From Palaemon carinicauda (lineage: Eukaryota > Arthropoda > Malacostraca > Decapoda > Palaemonidae): a stretch of 64,000 nucleotides of DNA. Below the pieces are notes generated by a model. The model was not told where the DNA came from and searched no databases. It saw only the letters and a list, made by a program, of their open reading frames with translations. The DNA lies in NCBI RefSeq assembly GCF_036898095.1, contig NC_090730.1, positions 22,163,666-22,227,665 on the forward strand, read 5' to 3'. The translations under genes were made by a program, and so were the position numbers. This document shows positions 33,590-45,500 of this stretch, piece by piece; within the stretch, counting starts at the first letter, position 1; each line of letters starts with the position of its first letter.

Positions 33590-36500
33590 CCAACTATGGA
33601 GGGTTCGATGAGTGTACATATGACACTTGAGGGGTTCAGTACCTCCAACAAGGTTAAGAACCACTGGTCTAAAGTGATGCTGGGAAAGGCAAGCTGGTTT
33701 TGAGAAATAAGTTGCCATGGCAGAGGTCTGCACTCTCAGAGGGCTTTTCTAGTTTATACAGTAGTAAAATTGTTATCTTAGTTTGAAATATGATAACATG
33801 AAGCTAGTTTTACAATTTACGATATATGATTTAGCGTCCCCTTGCCAGGAGTGAAGCAAACACAGGGTTGAGACTTAGTCTTACAGCAAGTTAAGGACAT
33901 AGCAGTGTAAGATGCGGCTTCTAGGATAGGTTAGGTGGTGTTCTTATGTTTGTTTCTCCTTTAAAATGTGGATTTTCAATCATAACTTGAAATTTTACAC
34001 CCAGTCTGTTCCAATCTACTAAAGAGGCTACTATTCTTGTCCTGTAGCCTGTCATACAGTTTTGTAAAACCAGAGCTTTTCATGCCCTGTTATCGACTCT
34101 TCCCCTAACAGAACTCACCTACGCTCAATATTTACTATGAGTAGTATGGTAAAGTACACACTAACCCAACACACACAAAAATGTTAAATAAATCCTAAAC
34201 CAGGTAACTCAATTCAGTATTTTTGACATACCCTGAATTATTGCAGTCATAGATGACCAGTGAGATTTTTATGTTAGGTAAAATAACTTTACTTAATATT
34301 TAATGCTGCTGGTATGGAATATTCTTTTTCAATATTAAACTTACCCGATAATCATGTAGCTGTCAACTCCGTTGCCCGACAGAATTCTATGGAGGGATAC
34401 GCCAGCTATCACAATACTAGAAGGGGGTGTACTTACCAGCGCCACCTGTGGCCAGGTACTCAATCATTTGTTGTTGACACCTCCTCAATTATTCCTCTGT
34501 CGTGCTTCCGGCTAGACGTTCTGGGATACGCTCATGGTCTTCGAGTTTATTCATGGATATTTGGTGAAGTATTCTCTTAGATTAACGGCTGTCGCATACT
34601 GGAATCCTTTTTATATTAGCTAGATAGCTTTTATATAAATACTGATTAACGGTTAATGAATTTTTGCTTGTTTTTGGATCACCCTTTGACTAACTCTTTG
34701 AAACAAGATGTCTGACGTTTCGCAAGCTCCCTCCCATAGACGATGTAGGTCTTGCAATAGGCGTATTCCGAAGGCCTCGGTAGATCCTCACACCGCTTGT
34801 TCTGACTGTAGGGACAGGCCCTGTCTATTAGAAAATCGGTGTGAGGAGTGCGCCGGACTTTCGGAATTGGATTTTGTACGTCTTTTAAAATATTCATCTA
34901 AGTTAGAGAGAACTAGAGTTAGGAGAAGTTCTTCTCACTCTTCTATGTTTTCCTCACCTCATGATCCCCTACCTTTTCCTACCCCTGTAGTGGCTACCCC
35001 CGAACCTACTGTGTGCCCTCCGCCTGATATGTCAACTGTTTTGCGTGCTATTCAGGCTTTAGGAGATAAAGTAGAATCAGTGGTAAGTGACCATAAGTCT
35101 CTGATGGCCGAGGTTAAAGAACTGAAGGTCAAGAGTGCAGTGGGTGGAAATAGTGCCAGTGCTGTGACGAGTGCTAGTGTCTGTGCAGTGCCAAGTGCTA
35201 GTGGTGCCAGTGTGGTGCGTGAGGATTTTTCTGTGCGAGCCAGTCGTCCTCCCAGTCCGGGACCTCTTGCAAGCTCCCATGCCCAGGGGAGAAGCAATGT
35301 CGAAGGGCTTAAGGGTTCGACAGGCCTTGTTAGGCGCACAGAATTATCCTCGGTGGTTGCGGGCGTGTCTTCCTTAGACCGTCACTCCCACCTGCAGACG
35401 ATTGAGCCCGTCTTCTCGTCCGCTGATCTTCATGCAGGGAAGAAACGTTGGTCTCAGGTCTCGAGACCGCTTAAACGTAGAGTTCAGTCAGCGAGTGCTC
35501 AGCCAGGTTGTAGTCATTGGCTCAGCTCCGACTCGCCTCAGTCATCGGTCGACTGTACTCCGCCCAAGAGGAGTAAGGTTCTGCCTATACAGACCCCGAC
35601 TGTGACTTTACCTCAGTCTGTTATCGTTTCTGCCGACCCCAAGTGGACCCTGCTTCAGTCCATGCAAGCTCAGCTTTCGGACTTGATGCGTGAGTGTCGG
35701 GCTGAGAGTGTTGCACCTCCTCCTCCGCCTACACTCCCTCCACCTGTTCTCGCTCCGCCTGTGCTCGCCCAGCCTGCACCTGCTCCGCCTGTGCTCGCCC
35801 AGCCTGCACCTGCTCCGCCTGGTCGCAGCACCATCTGCCAGGCGTACGATGTTGAGCCACTTTCGGAGTTTGCTGTTCACAGTGTTGTTCAGCCTCAGCC
35901 TTCTTTAAGGCAACCCTTGCTTTGGGATCAGGAGAGTTATTCCACTCTTCCTCCTCCTCCCCTTGCTGCTCCACCAGTGGTGCAACTCTCGGTTGGGGTA
36001 CAACAACCTCTCCCCTCCGTGAGTCTGTCTGCTCAACCATCGCTGCAGCGAGCTCAACCCTCATCTAGGCAAGCTCCTCTACACCATGGACTTGCGCCTC
36101 AGGAGCCTCAGCTTGCGAGAACTTTACCTTGTTCTGCGCAGCCTCAACCTTCTCATGCTCCACTCATCTCACAGGAACAGGAACGGACTACTCCGCCTCC
36201 GTCCTCCGCTCAGCTTGTGCAATCCTTGGGTTCAACTCTTGCTAGGAGTCAACCTCCTTCACCCATGCGCCTGCCTTCTGCTCCGTCTGTTGTTCAGCCT
36301 ATGCAGTCTGAGCCTCAGGTTTTCCCTCAAGATGAGGAAACCTCTGTTATTGTTCCTACCCGTTCTGACTCTGCGGTTCAGCATTCTGGTCCTATTGCTT
36401 CGCTACCCTCTGCTGATGAAGTGTCGGATGATGAGGAGGCACACCTTGATCCCTCATCAGACGTGGAGGAGTCTAAGCTTTCTCCATTGTCTGTTGATTT

Positions 36501-39500
36501 TCGAAAGGTCTTGGCTCTACTCAGGGAGCTTTACCCTGACCACTTCGTCTCTGCTGTTCCCCGCTCTCCTCCATCTGAGTTTTCGCTAGGCGTACAACAA
36601 GCTAAGTCGAACTATACTAAGCTTGTCCTAGCTAGATCCTCCAAGAGGGCTTTAAGGATCTTAGGGGAGTGGCTTCAGTCTAAACAACACCTGGGCAAGA
36701 CTTCCTTCATGTTCCCTCCAACGAAGCTCGCTTCGAAAGGTTGCGTTTGGTATGCCACAGGGGAAGCACCAGGCTTGGGAGTACCTGCCTCTGCCCAGGC
36801 TGACTTCTCAAGTCTGGTGGACTCGCCTAGGAGGACTGCGATGAGACGCTCGAAGGTTTGTTGGACCTTCTCAGACCTGGATCATCTTCTGAAAGGGTTG
36901 TTCAGAGCTTTCGAAATGTTCAACTTTCTCGACTGGTGCCTGGGAGCCCTCAGCAAGAAAACATCTCCTGCGGACAAAGACTCTGCCATGCTAATTATGT
37001 CCTGCATGGATAAGGCTATCAGGGATGGATCGGGTGAGCTAGCGTCGTTATTTGTATCAGGGGTGTTGAAGAAAAGGGAACAACTGTGTACCTTCCTCTC
37101 AGCCAGCATTACACCGTGCCAGCGGTCACAGCTCCTTTTTGCTCCACTCTCAAAGTTCCTCTTTCCCGAGGAGCTAGTCAAGGACTTGTCGGCTGCCCTG
37201 ATACAGAAGGACACGCACGATCTTGTAGCCTCATCGGCTCGTAAGTCTAAGGTTACCACCTCTGTCCCCAAGACTTATCGCTCCCCAGTGGCTGATACCC
37301 CGGCCACTAGGTTCATACCGCCCTTTCGTGGTAGAGCCCCCAGCCGAGGAAGCTCCCGTCCAGACTCTCACAGGGGCAAGTCTAGGAAAGGACCCAGGAC
37401 ATCTAAGGGAAAGCACTGACTCTCAGATTCTCCAGACAACAGTAGGAGCCAGACTCAAGATCTTCTGGCAAGCCTGGGAGAAGAGAGGTGCAGACGCACA
37501 GTCTGTCAGTTGGCTGAGGTACGGTTACAGGATTCCATTCTGCCTCAAACCGCCTCTGACCACATCGCCCATCAACCTCTCTCCCAACTACAAAGAAGAG
37601 GACAAGAGGCTAGCATTGCAACAGGAGGTGTCGCTACTTGTGCAGAAGAAGGCAGTGGTTATAGTCCGGGACCATCAATCCCCGGGCTTCTACAACCGTC
37701 TCTTTCTTGTAGCCAAAAAGACAGGAGGTTGGAGACCGGTGCTGGACGTCAGCTCTCTCAACGAGTATGTCACCAAGCAGACGTTCACAATGGAGACGAC
37801 CAAGTCGGTCTTAGCAGCGGTCAGACAGGAGGACTGGATGGTCTCGTTGGACTTGAAAGATGCATACTTTCACGTTCCCATTCATCCAGACTCCCAACCT
37901 TTCCTGAGATTCGTTTTCGGAAAGGTTGTCTATCAGTTCCAAGCCCTGTGTTTTGGCCTAAGCACAGCTCCTATGGTCTTTACTCATCTGATGAGGAATG
38001 TAGCGAAATTCCTGCACTTATCGAACATCAGAGCCTCCCTCTACCTAGACGACTGGCTGTTGAGAGCCTCCACGAGTCGTCGTTGTCTGGAGAACCTCTC
38101 TTGGACTTTAGATCTAATCAGAGACCTAGGTCTATTAGTCAATATAGAGAAATCTCAACTCATTCCCTCCCAATCCATTGTGTACCTGGGAATGGAGATT
38201 CAGAGTCGGGATTTTCGGGCTTTTCCATCGGCCCCCAGGATAAACCAAGCCCTAGAGTGCATCATGAGCATGCTGAAGAGGAGCAATTGCTCAGTGAGAC
38301 AGTGGATGAGTCTCACAGGGACCCTCTCATCTCTGGCCCTGTTTGTCGAGCTAGGGAGACTCCACCTCCGCCCTCTTCAATTCCATCTTGCAGCTCATTG
38401 GGACAAGGGCTCGACTCTAGAAGCAGTCTCTATCCCTATCAACCAAGAGATGAAGACCACTCTCCGGTGGTGGAAGCACAATCTCCTTCTCAAGGAGGGT
38501 CTATCATTGGCCATCCAGACCCCCCATCTTCATCTCTTCTCGGATGCATCGGACTCGGGCTGGGGTGCGACCTTGGACGGACGGGAATGCTCAGGAGTAT
38601 GGAACAAGGAACAAGGATTACTCCACATAAACTGCAAGGAACTGTTAGCAGTTCATCTTGCCCTGTTGAACTTCAAGTCCCTCCTGCTAGGCAAAGTGGT
38701 GGAGGTGAATTCAGACAACACCACAGCCTTGGCTTACATCTCCAAGCAAGGAGGGACCCATTCGAGGAGCCTTTACGAGATCGCAAGGGACCTCCTCATT
38801 TGGTCAAGAGGTCTAAACCTCACACTGGTCACGAGGTTCATCCAGGGCGATATGAATGTTTCAGCGGATCGCCTCAGCAGAAGGAATCAGGTCATTCCCA
38901 CGGAATGGACCCTCCACAAGAGTGTGTGCAACAGACTTTGGACCTTGTGGGGTCAACCTACCATAGATCTGTTTGCCACCTCCATCACCAAGAGACTTCC
39001 GCTTTATTGTTCCCCTGTTCCAGACCCTGCAGCGGTTCATGTGGATGCTTTTCTTCTGAACTGGTCCCATCTCGACCTGTACGCATTCCCTCCGTTCAAG
39101 ATTATAAACAAAGTTCTGCAGAAATTCGTCTCGCACGAAGGGACACGGCTGACGCTGGTTGCTCCCCTTTGGCCTGCAAGAGAATGGTACACAGAGGTAC
39201 TTCAATGGCTAGTCGACTTCCCCAGGACTCTACCTCTAAGAGTGGACCTTCTACGTCAACCACACGTAGACAGGTTGCACCCAAACCTCCACGCTCTTCG
39301 ACTGACTGCCTTCAGACTGTCGAAAGATTCGCTAGAGCTAGAGGCTTTTCGAAGGAGGCAGCCAGTGCGATTGCCAGAGCTAGAAGAGTTTCCACTCGTA
39401 GAGTCTACCAGTCTAAGTGGGAGGTCTTCCGAAGCTGGTGTAGAGCCAATTCAATATCCTCTACCAATACCTCTGTGATCCAAATAGCTGACTTCCTTCT

Positions 39501-42500
39501 TCATCTTAGGAATGAGAGATCCCTTTCAACACCTACGATTAAAGGGTATAGGAGCATGTTGGCCTCAGTCCTCCGCCACAGGGGTTTGGACCTGTCTTCC
39601 AACAAGGACCTTCAAGACATTCTCAAGTCTTTTGAGACGTCTAAAGAACGTCGTCTTTCCACTCCAGGCTGGAATCTAGACGTAGTCTTAAGGTTCCTTA
39701 TGACATCTAGGTTCGAACCTCTCCAGTCAGCTTCCTTCAAGGATCTTACCCTCAAGACTGCTTTTCTCGTTTGCCTTGCAACAGCTAAGAGAGTCAGTGA
39801 GGTTCATGCCTTCAGCAAGAACATTGGTTTCACAACCGAATCAGCTACATGTTCTTTTCAGCTTGGATTCCTAGCAAAGAACGAGCTTCCTTCACGTCCT
39901 TGGCCTAGATCGTTCGAAATACCTAGCCTCTCCAACATGGTAGGTAACGAACTAGAGAGAGTTCTTTGCCCTGTCAGAGCTCTCAAATATTATCTGAAGA
40001 GGTCTAAACCTATTCGAGGACAGTCAGAAGCCTTATGGTGTGCCATCAAGAAACCCTCGAGACCCATGTCCAAGAATGGGCTTTCGTACTATATAAGGCT
40101 TCTGATCAGAGAAGCACATTCTCACTTAAAGGAGGAAGACCTTGCATTGCTGAAGGTAAGGACCCACGAAGTAAGAGCTGTAGCTACTTCGTTGGCCTTT
40201 AATAAAAACCGTTCTCTGCAGAGCATTATGGATGCAACCTATTGGAGGAGCAAGTCAGTGTTTGCATCATTTTATCTGAAAGATGTCCAGTCTCTTTACG
40301 AGAACTGCTACACCCTGGGACCATTCGTAGCAGCGAGTGCAGTAGTAGGTGAGGGCTCAGCCACTACATTCCCTTAATCCCATAACCTTTTTAACCTTTC
40401 TCTTGAATACTTTTATTGTTGTTTTTATGGTTGTTACGGTAGGCTAAGAAGCCTTCCGCATCCTTGGATTTGGCGGGTGGTCTATTCATTCTTGAGAAGC
40501 GCCTGGGTTAAAGGTTTGGTAGAGGTCCTTTAGTAGGGTTGCAACCCCTTGTACTTTGGCACCTTTGGGTTGATTCAGCCTCCAAGAGGAACGCTGCGCT
40601 CAGTAAGGAAGACGAACTTTAAATAAAAGGCAGAGTAACGGTTCTATTCGACTTCCTTACCAGGTACTTATTATTTCATTGTTATTTGAGATAACTGTTA
40701 TATGAAATTTGGGATACTTAGCTATCCTTTAATCATGTACACTGGTTTTCACCCACCTCCCTGGGTGTGAATCAGCTACATGATTATCGGGTAAGTTTAA
40801 TATTGAAAAATGTTATTTTTATTAATAAAATAAATTTTTGAATATACTTACCCGATAATCATGATTTAATCGACCCTCCCTTTCCTCCCCAGAGAGAACC
40901 AGTGGACCGAGGAATAATTGAGGAGGTGTCAACAACAAATGATTGAGTACCTGGCCACAGGTGGCGCTGGTAAGTACACCCCCTTCTAGTATTGTGATAG
41001 CTGGCGTATCCCTCCATAGAATTCTGTCGGGCAACGGAGTTGACAGCTACATGATTATCGGGTAAGTATATTCAAAAATTTATTTTATTAATAAAAATAA
41101 CATATTTACGGAGATACTGAATAAGATATTAATTTGACTAACAACTAGCTTAGTAGAGAGACTATACACAGGTGCATTTACAGTGGAGCACATTTTTTCT
41201 TTGCTGATTACAAACACCATCATCATGTACATTACAGTACTAGCCTGTAATTAAAGATGTAAGAACAATGTTCCTGTACTTATTACAATTCTTCAATATT
41301 TACACCGCTTGTCTTTAATAAATTGCATCTTGATTATGAGGCATAAATCACACTCAAAAGGTTCTCAGCAATAATTATTGTTTCCTTCGAACACAGAGGC
41401 GAGTTTAAGTAACATAAGGTTTAACAGTACTCATTTTATAATACTGTACCACTGTGAAAATTTGGCTTTATTTCTGGACATTCTACAGGTTTTATCCATG
41501 ATATTTTGGTTTGCATTGAGCAAGGTTAGGCTAGCAAAGAAATTTGGAGATACCCTAGCAAAGGTTAAATAGATTTAATCTTCTCACTTGCATTTTGAAG
41601 TTGCCCGCTCTCCCTTGGACCAATTAGTAATAAAATATGGGTCACTGTATAAATATTGATAATATGTTATTTTCCTTAGTAAAATAAATTTTTGAATATA
41701 CTTACCCGTTGATCATGTAGCTGCAGCTCTGCTGCCCGACAGAAAAAACCTACGGGCGGAATACGCCAGCGATCGCTATACAGGTGGGGGTGTACATCAA
41801 CAGCGCCATCTGTCGAGTAGGTACTAAAGTACTTCTTGTCAACAAAGAACCAATTTTCTCCTCGGTCCACTGGGTCTCTATGGGGAGGAAGGGCGGGTCC
41901 TTTAATTCATGATCAACGGGTAAGTATATTCAAAAATTTATTTTACTAAGGAAAATAACATTTTTCAATATTAATCTTACCCGTTGATCATGTAGCTGAT
42001 TCACACCCAGGGGGGTGGGTGGAGACCAGCATACATGTTAACATTAGAAGCTAAGTATTCCGTATTTCATTTTAGCAGTTATTCAAAATAACAAACATAA
42101 AATTAATAAGTACCTGGTAAGGAAGTCGACTTGAACAATTACTCTGCCTTTTTAAGTACGTCTTCCTTACTGAGCCTCGCGATCCTCTTAGGATGCTGAG
42201 CGACTCCTAGGTGCTGAAGTATGAAGGGCTGCAACCCATACTAAAGGACCTCATCACAACCTCTAATCTAGGCGCTTCTCAAGAAAAGAATTTGACCACC
42301 TGCCAAATCAACCAGGATGCGAAAGGCTTCTTAGCCTTCCGTACAACCCAAAAACAACAATAAAAACATTTCAAGAGAAAGATTAAAAAAAGGTTATGGG
42401 ATTATGGGAATGTAGTGGTTGAGCCCTCACCTACTACTGCACTCGCTGCTACGAATGGTCCCAGGGTGTAGCAGTTCTCGTAAAGAGACTGGACATCTTT

Positions 42501-45500
42501 AAGGTAAAATGATGCGAACACTGACTTGCTTCTCCAATAGGTTGCATCCATTACACTCTGCAGAGATCTGTTTTGTTTGAAGGCCACTGAAGTTGCGACA
42601 GCTCTAACTTCATGTGTCCTTACCTTCAGCAAAGCATGGTCTTCCTCATTCAGATGAGAATGAGCTTCTCTAATCAAAAGTCTGATGTAATAAGAAACTG
42701 CGTTCTTCGACATCGGTAAAGCAGGTTTCTTAATAGAGCACCATAAAGCTTCTGATTGTCCTCGTAATGGCTTCGTACGTCTTAAATAGTACTTAAGAGC
42801 TCTTACTGGGCATAGTACTCTCTCTTGTTCGTTTCCAACCAAACTGGACAGACTTGGAATCTCGAACGATTTGGGCCAAGGACGAGAAGGGAGTTCGTTT
42901 TTAGCTAAAAAACCGAGCTGTAAGGAACATGTAGCCGTTTCAGATGTAAATCCTATGTTCCTGCTGAAGGCGTGTATCTCACTGACTCTTTTAGCTGTTG
43001 CTAAGCAGACGAGGAAAAGAGTCTTCAAAGTGAGATCTTTAAAAGAGGCTGATTGAAGCGGTTCGAACCTTGCTGACATCAGGAACCTTAAAACCACGTC
43101 TAAGTTCCAACCTGGTGCGGCCAACCGACGCTCCTTCGAGGTCTCAAAAGACTTAAGGAGGTCCTGTAGATCTTTGTTGTTGGAAAGATCTAAGCCTCTG
43201 TGGCGGAAGACTGCTGCCAACATGCTTCTGTAACCTTTGATCGTAGGAGCTGAAAGGGATCTTACCTTCCTTAGGTGTAAAAGGAAGTCAGCTATCTGAG
43301 TTACAGAGGTACTGGTTGAGGATACTGAATTCGCCTTGCACCAGCTTCGGAAGACTTCCCATTTTGACTGGTAGACCTTGAGAGTGGATGTCCTCCTTGC
43401 TCTGGCAATCGCTCTGGCTGCCTCCTTCGAAAAGCCTCTAGCTCTTGAGAGTCTTTCGATAGTCTGAAGGCAGTCAGACGAAGAGCGTGGAGGCTTGGGT
43501 GTACCTTCTTTACATGCGGCTGACGCAGAAGGTCCACTCTTAGAGGAAGAGTCCTGGGAACGTCTACTAGCCATTGCAGTACCTCGGTGAACCATTCTCT
43601 CGCGGGCCAGAGGGGAGCAACCAACGTCAACCTTGTCCCTTCGTGAGAGGCGAACTTCTGCAGTACCTTGTTGACAATCTTGAACGGGGGGGAACGCATA
43701 AAGGTCTAGATGGGACCAATCCAGAAGAAAGGCATCTATGTGAACTGCTGCTGGGTCCGGAATCGGTGAGCAATAATTTGGGAGCCTCTTGGTCATCGAG
43801 GTAGCGAACAGATCTATGGTGGGCTGACCCCACAAGGCCCATAGTCTGTTGCAAACATTCTTGTGAAGGGTCCATTCTGTTGGGATGATCTGACCCTTCC
43901 GGCTGAGGCGGTCTGCCATGACATTCATGTCGCCTTGAATGAACCTCGTTACTAGAGATATTTTTCGATCTCTTGACCAGGTGAGGAGGTCCCTTGCGAT
44001 CTCGAACAACGTCATCGAATGAGTCCCTCCTTGCTTGGAGATGTACGCCAAGGCTGTGGTGTTGTCGGAGTTCACTTCCACCACCTTGCCTAGAAGGAGG
44101 GACTTGAAGCTTCTCAAGGCCAGATGAACTGCCAGTAGCTCCTTGCAGTTGATGTGCAGTGCTCTTTGATCCGAATTCCACGTGCCCGAGCATTCCCGAC
44201 CGTCCAGTGTCGCACCCCAGCCCGTGTCCGATGCGTCCGAGAAGAGAAGGTGGTCGGGGGTCTGAACAGCCAGTGGTAGACCTTCCCTGAGCAGAATGTT
44301 GTTCTTCCACCAAGTCAGTGCAGACTTCATCTTCTCGGAGATAGGAACTGAGACCGCTTCTAGCGTCATGTCCTTTCTCCAGTGAGCAGCTAGGTGATAC
44401 TGAAGGGGTCGGAGGTGGAGTCTCCCTAACGCGATGAACTGGTCCAGCGATGAAAGCGTCCCTATCAGACTCATCCACTGTCTGACTGAACATCGGTTCT
44501 TCTTCAGCATGCTCTGGATGCATTCTTGGGCTTGACTGATTCTGGGGGCCGACGGAAAAGCCCGAAAAGCTTGACTCTGAATCTCCATACCTAGATATAC
44601 TATAGTTTGGGATGGGACGAGTTGGGACTTTTCCATATTGACCAGGAGACCCAATTCCTTGGTCAGATCCAGAGTCCATTTTAGATTCTCCAGACAGCGA
44701 CGACTTGACGCAGCTCTTAAAAGCCAGTCGTCCAAATAGAGGGAGGCTCTGATGTCTGCTAAATGCAGGAATTTGGAAATATTCCTCATCAGTTTGGTAA
44801 ACACTAGAGGTGCCGTGCTTAGGCCAAAGCACAGGGCTTGGAACTGGTATACCACCTTCCCAAAAACGAACCTTAGAAAAGGTTGGGAATCAGGGTGGAT
44901 GGGGACGTGAAAGTACGCGTCCTTTAGGTCTAACGAGACCATCCAGTCTTCCTTCCTGACCGATGCTAGAACCGACTTCGTCGTCTCCATGGTGAACGTC
45001 TGCTTGGTGACAAAGACATTTAGAGCACTGACGTCTAGCACCGGTCTCCACCCTCCTGTCTTCTTCGCCACTAAGAAGAGACGGTTGTAGAAGCCCGGGG
45101 ATTGATGGTCCCGGACTATGACTACCGCTCCCTTTTGTAGCAAGAGAGACACCTCTTGCTGTAAAGCTAGCCTCTTGTCCTCCTCTCTGTACCTGGGAGA
45201 GAGGTCGATGGGAGTTGTTGCTAGAGGGGGCTTGCGCAAGAATGGAATCCTGTACCCCTCTCTGAGTAACTTCACAGACTGTGCGTCTGCACCCCTGTTC
45301 TCCCAGGCCTGCCAGTAGTTCTTGAGCCTGGCTCCCACTGCTGTCTGAAGAAGGTGGCAGTCAGACTCTGCCTTTTGAGGACTTGGAACCCTTCTTCTTG
45401 TTGCCACGTTGACTAACGGCACGAGTACCTCCTCTGCTGGAGGTTCTGCCACGAAAGGGCGGAATGAACCTAGACGCTGGTGTGTCCATCCTAGGTCTAG

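Larger units (their letters stand above)
34325..41103 (+). mobile_element. DIRS-type retrotransposon, copy B (near complete)
   Basis: About 6.8 kb with inverted terminal repeats (34,325-34,500 and about 40,906-41,103) and an internal complementary region at 40,779-40,863. All expected genes are open: gag (903 codons), RT/RNase H/methyltransferase-like (716) and tyrosine recombinase (390 from the conserved Met). No target duplication is visible. Its ends have acccgataatcatg where copies A and C have cgatgatcatg or cgttgatcatg, so it is a separate subfamily. It lies in intron 1 of Prx4, antisense to that gene. Confidence 0.94.

Noticed and set aside
37510..39204. The upstream part of the 955-codon frame in copy B as a separate new gene
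   Set aside because: It overlaps the strongly supported RT/RNase H gene and has no domain of its own. It is discussed as an overlap finding, not annotated as a gene.
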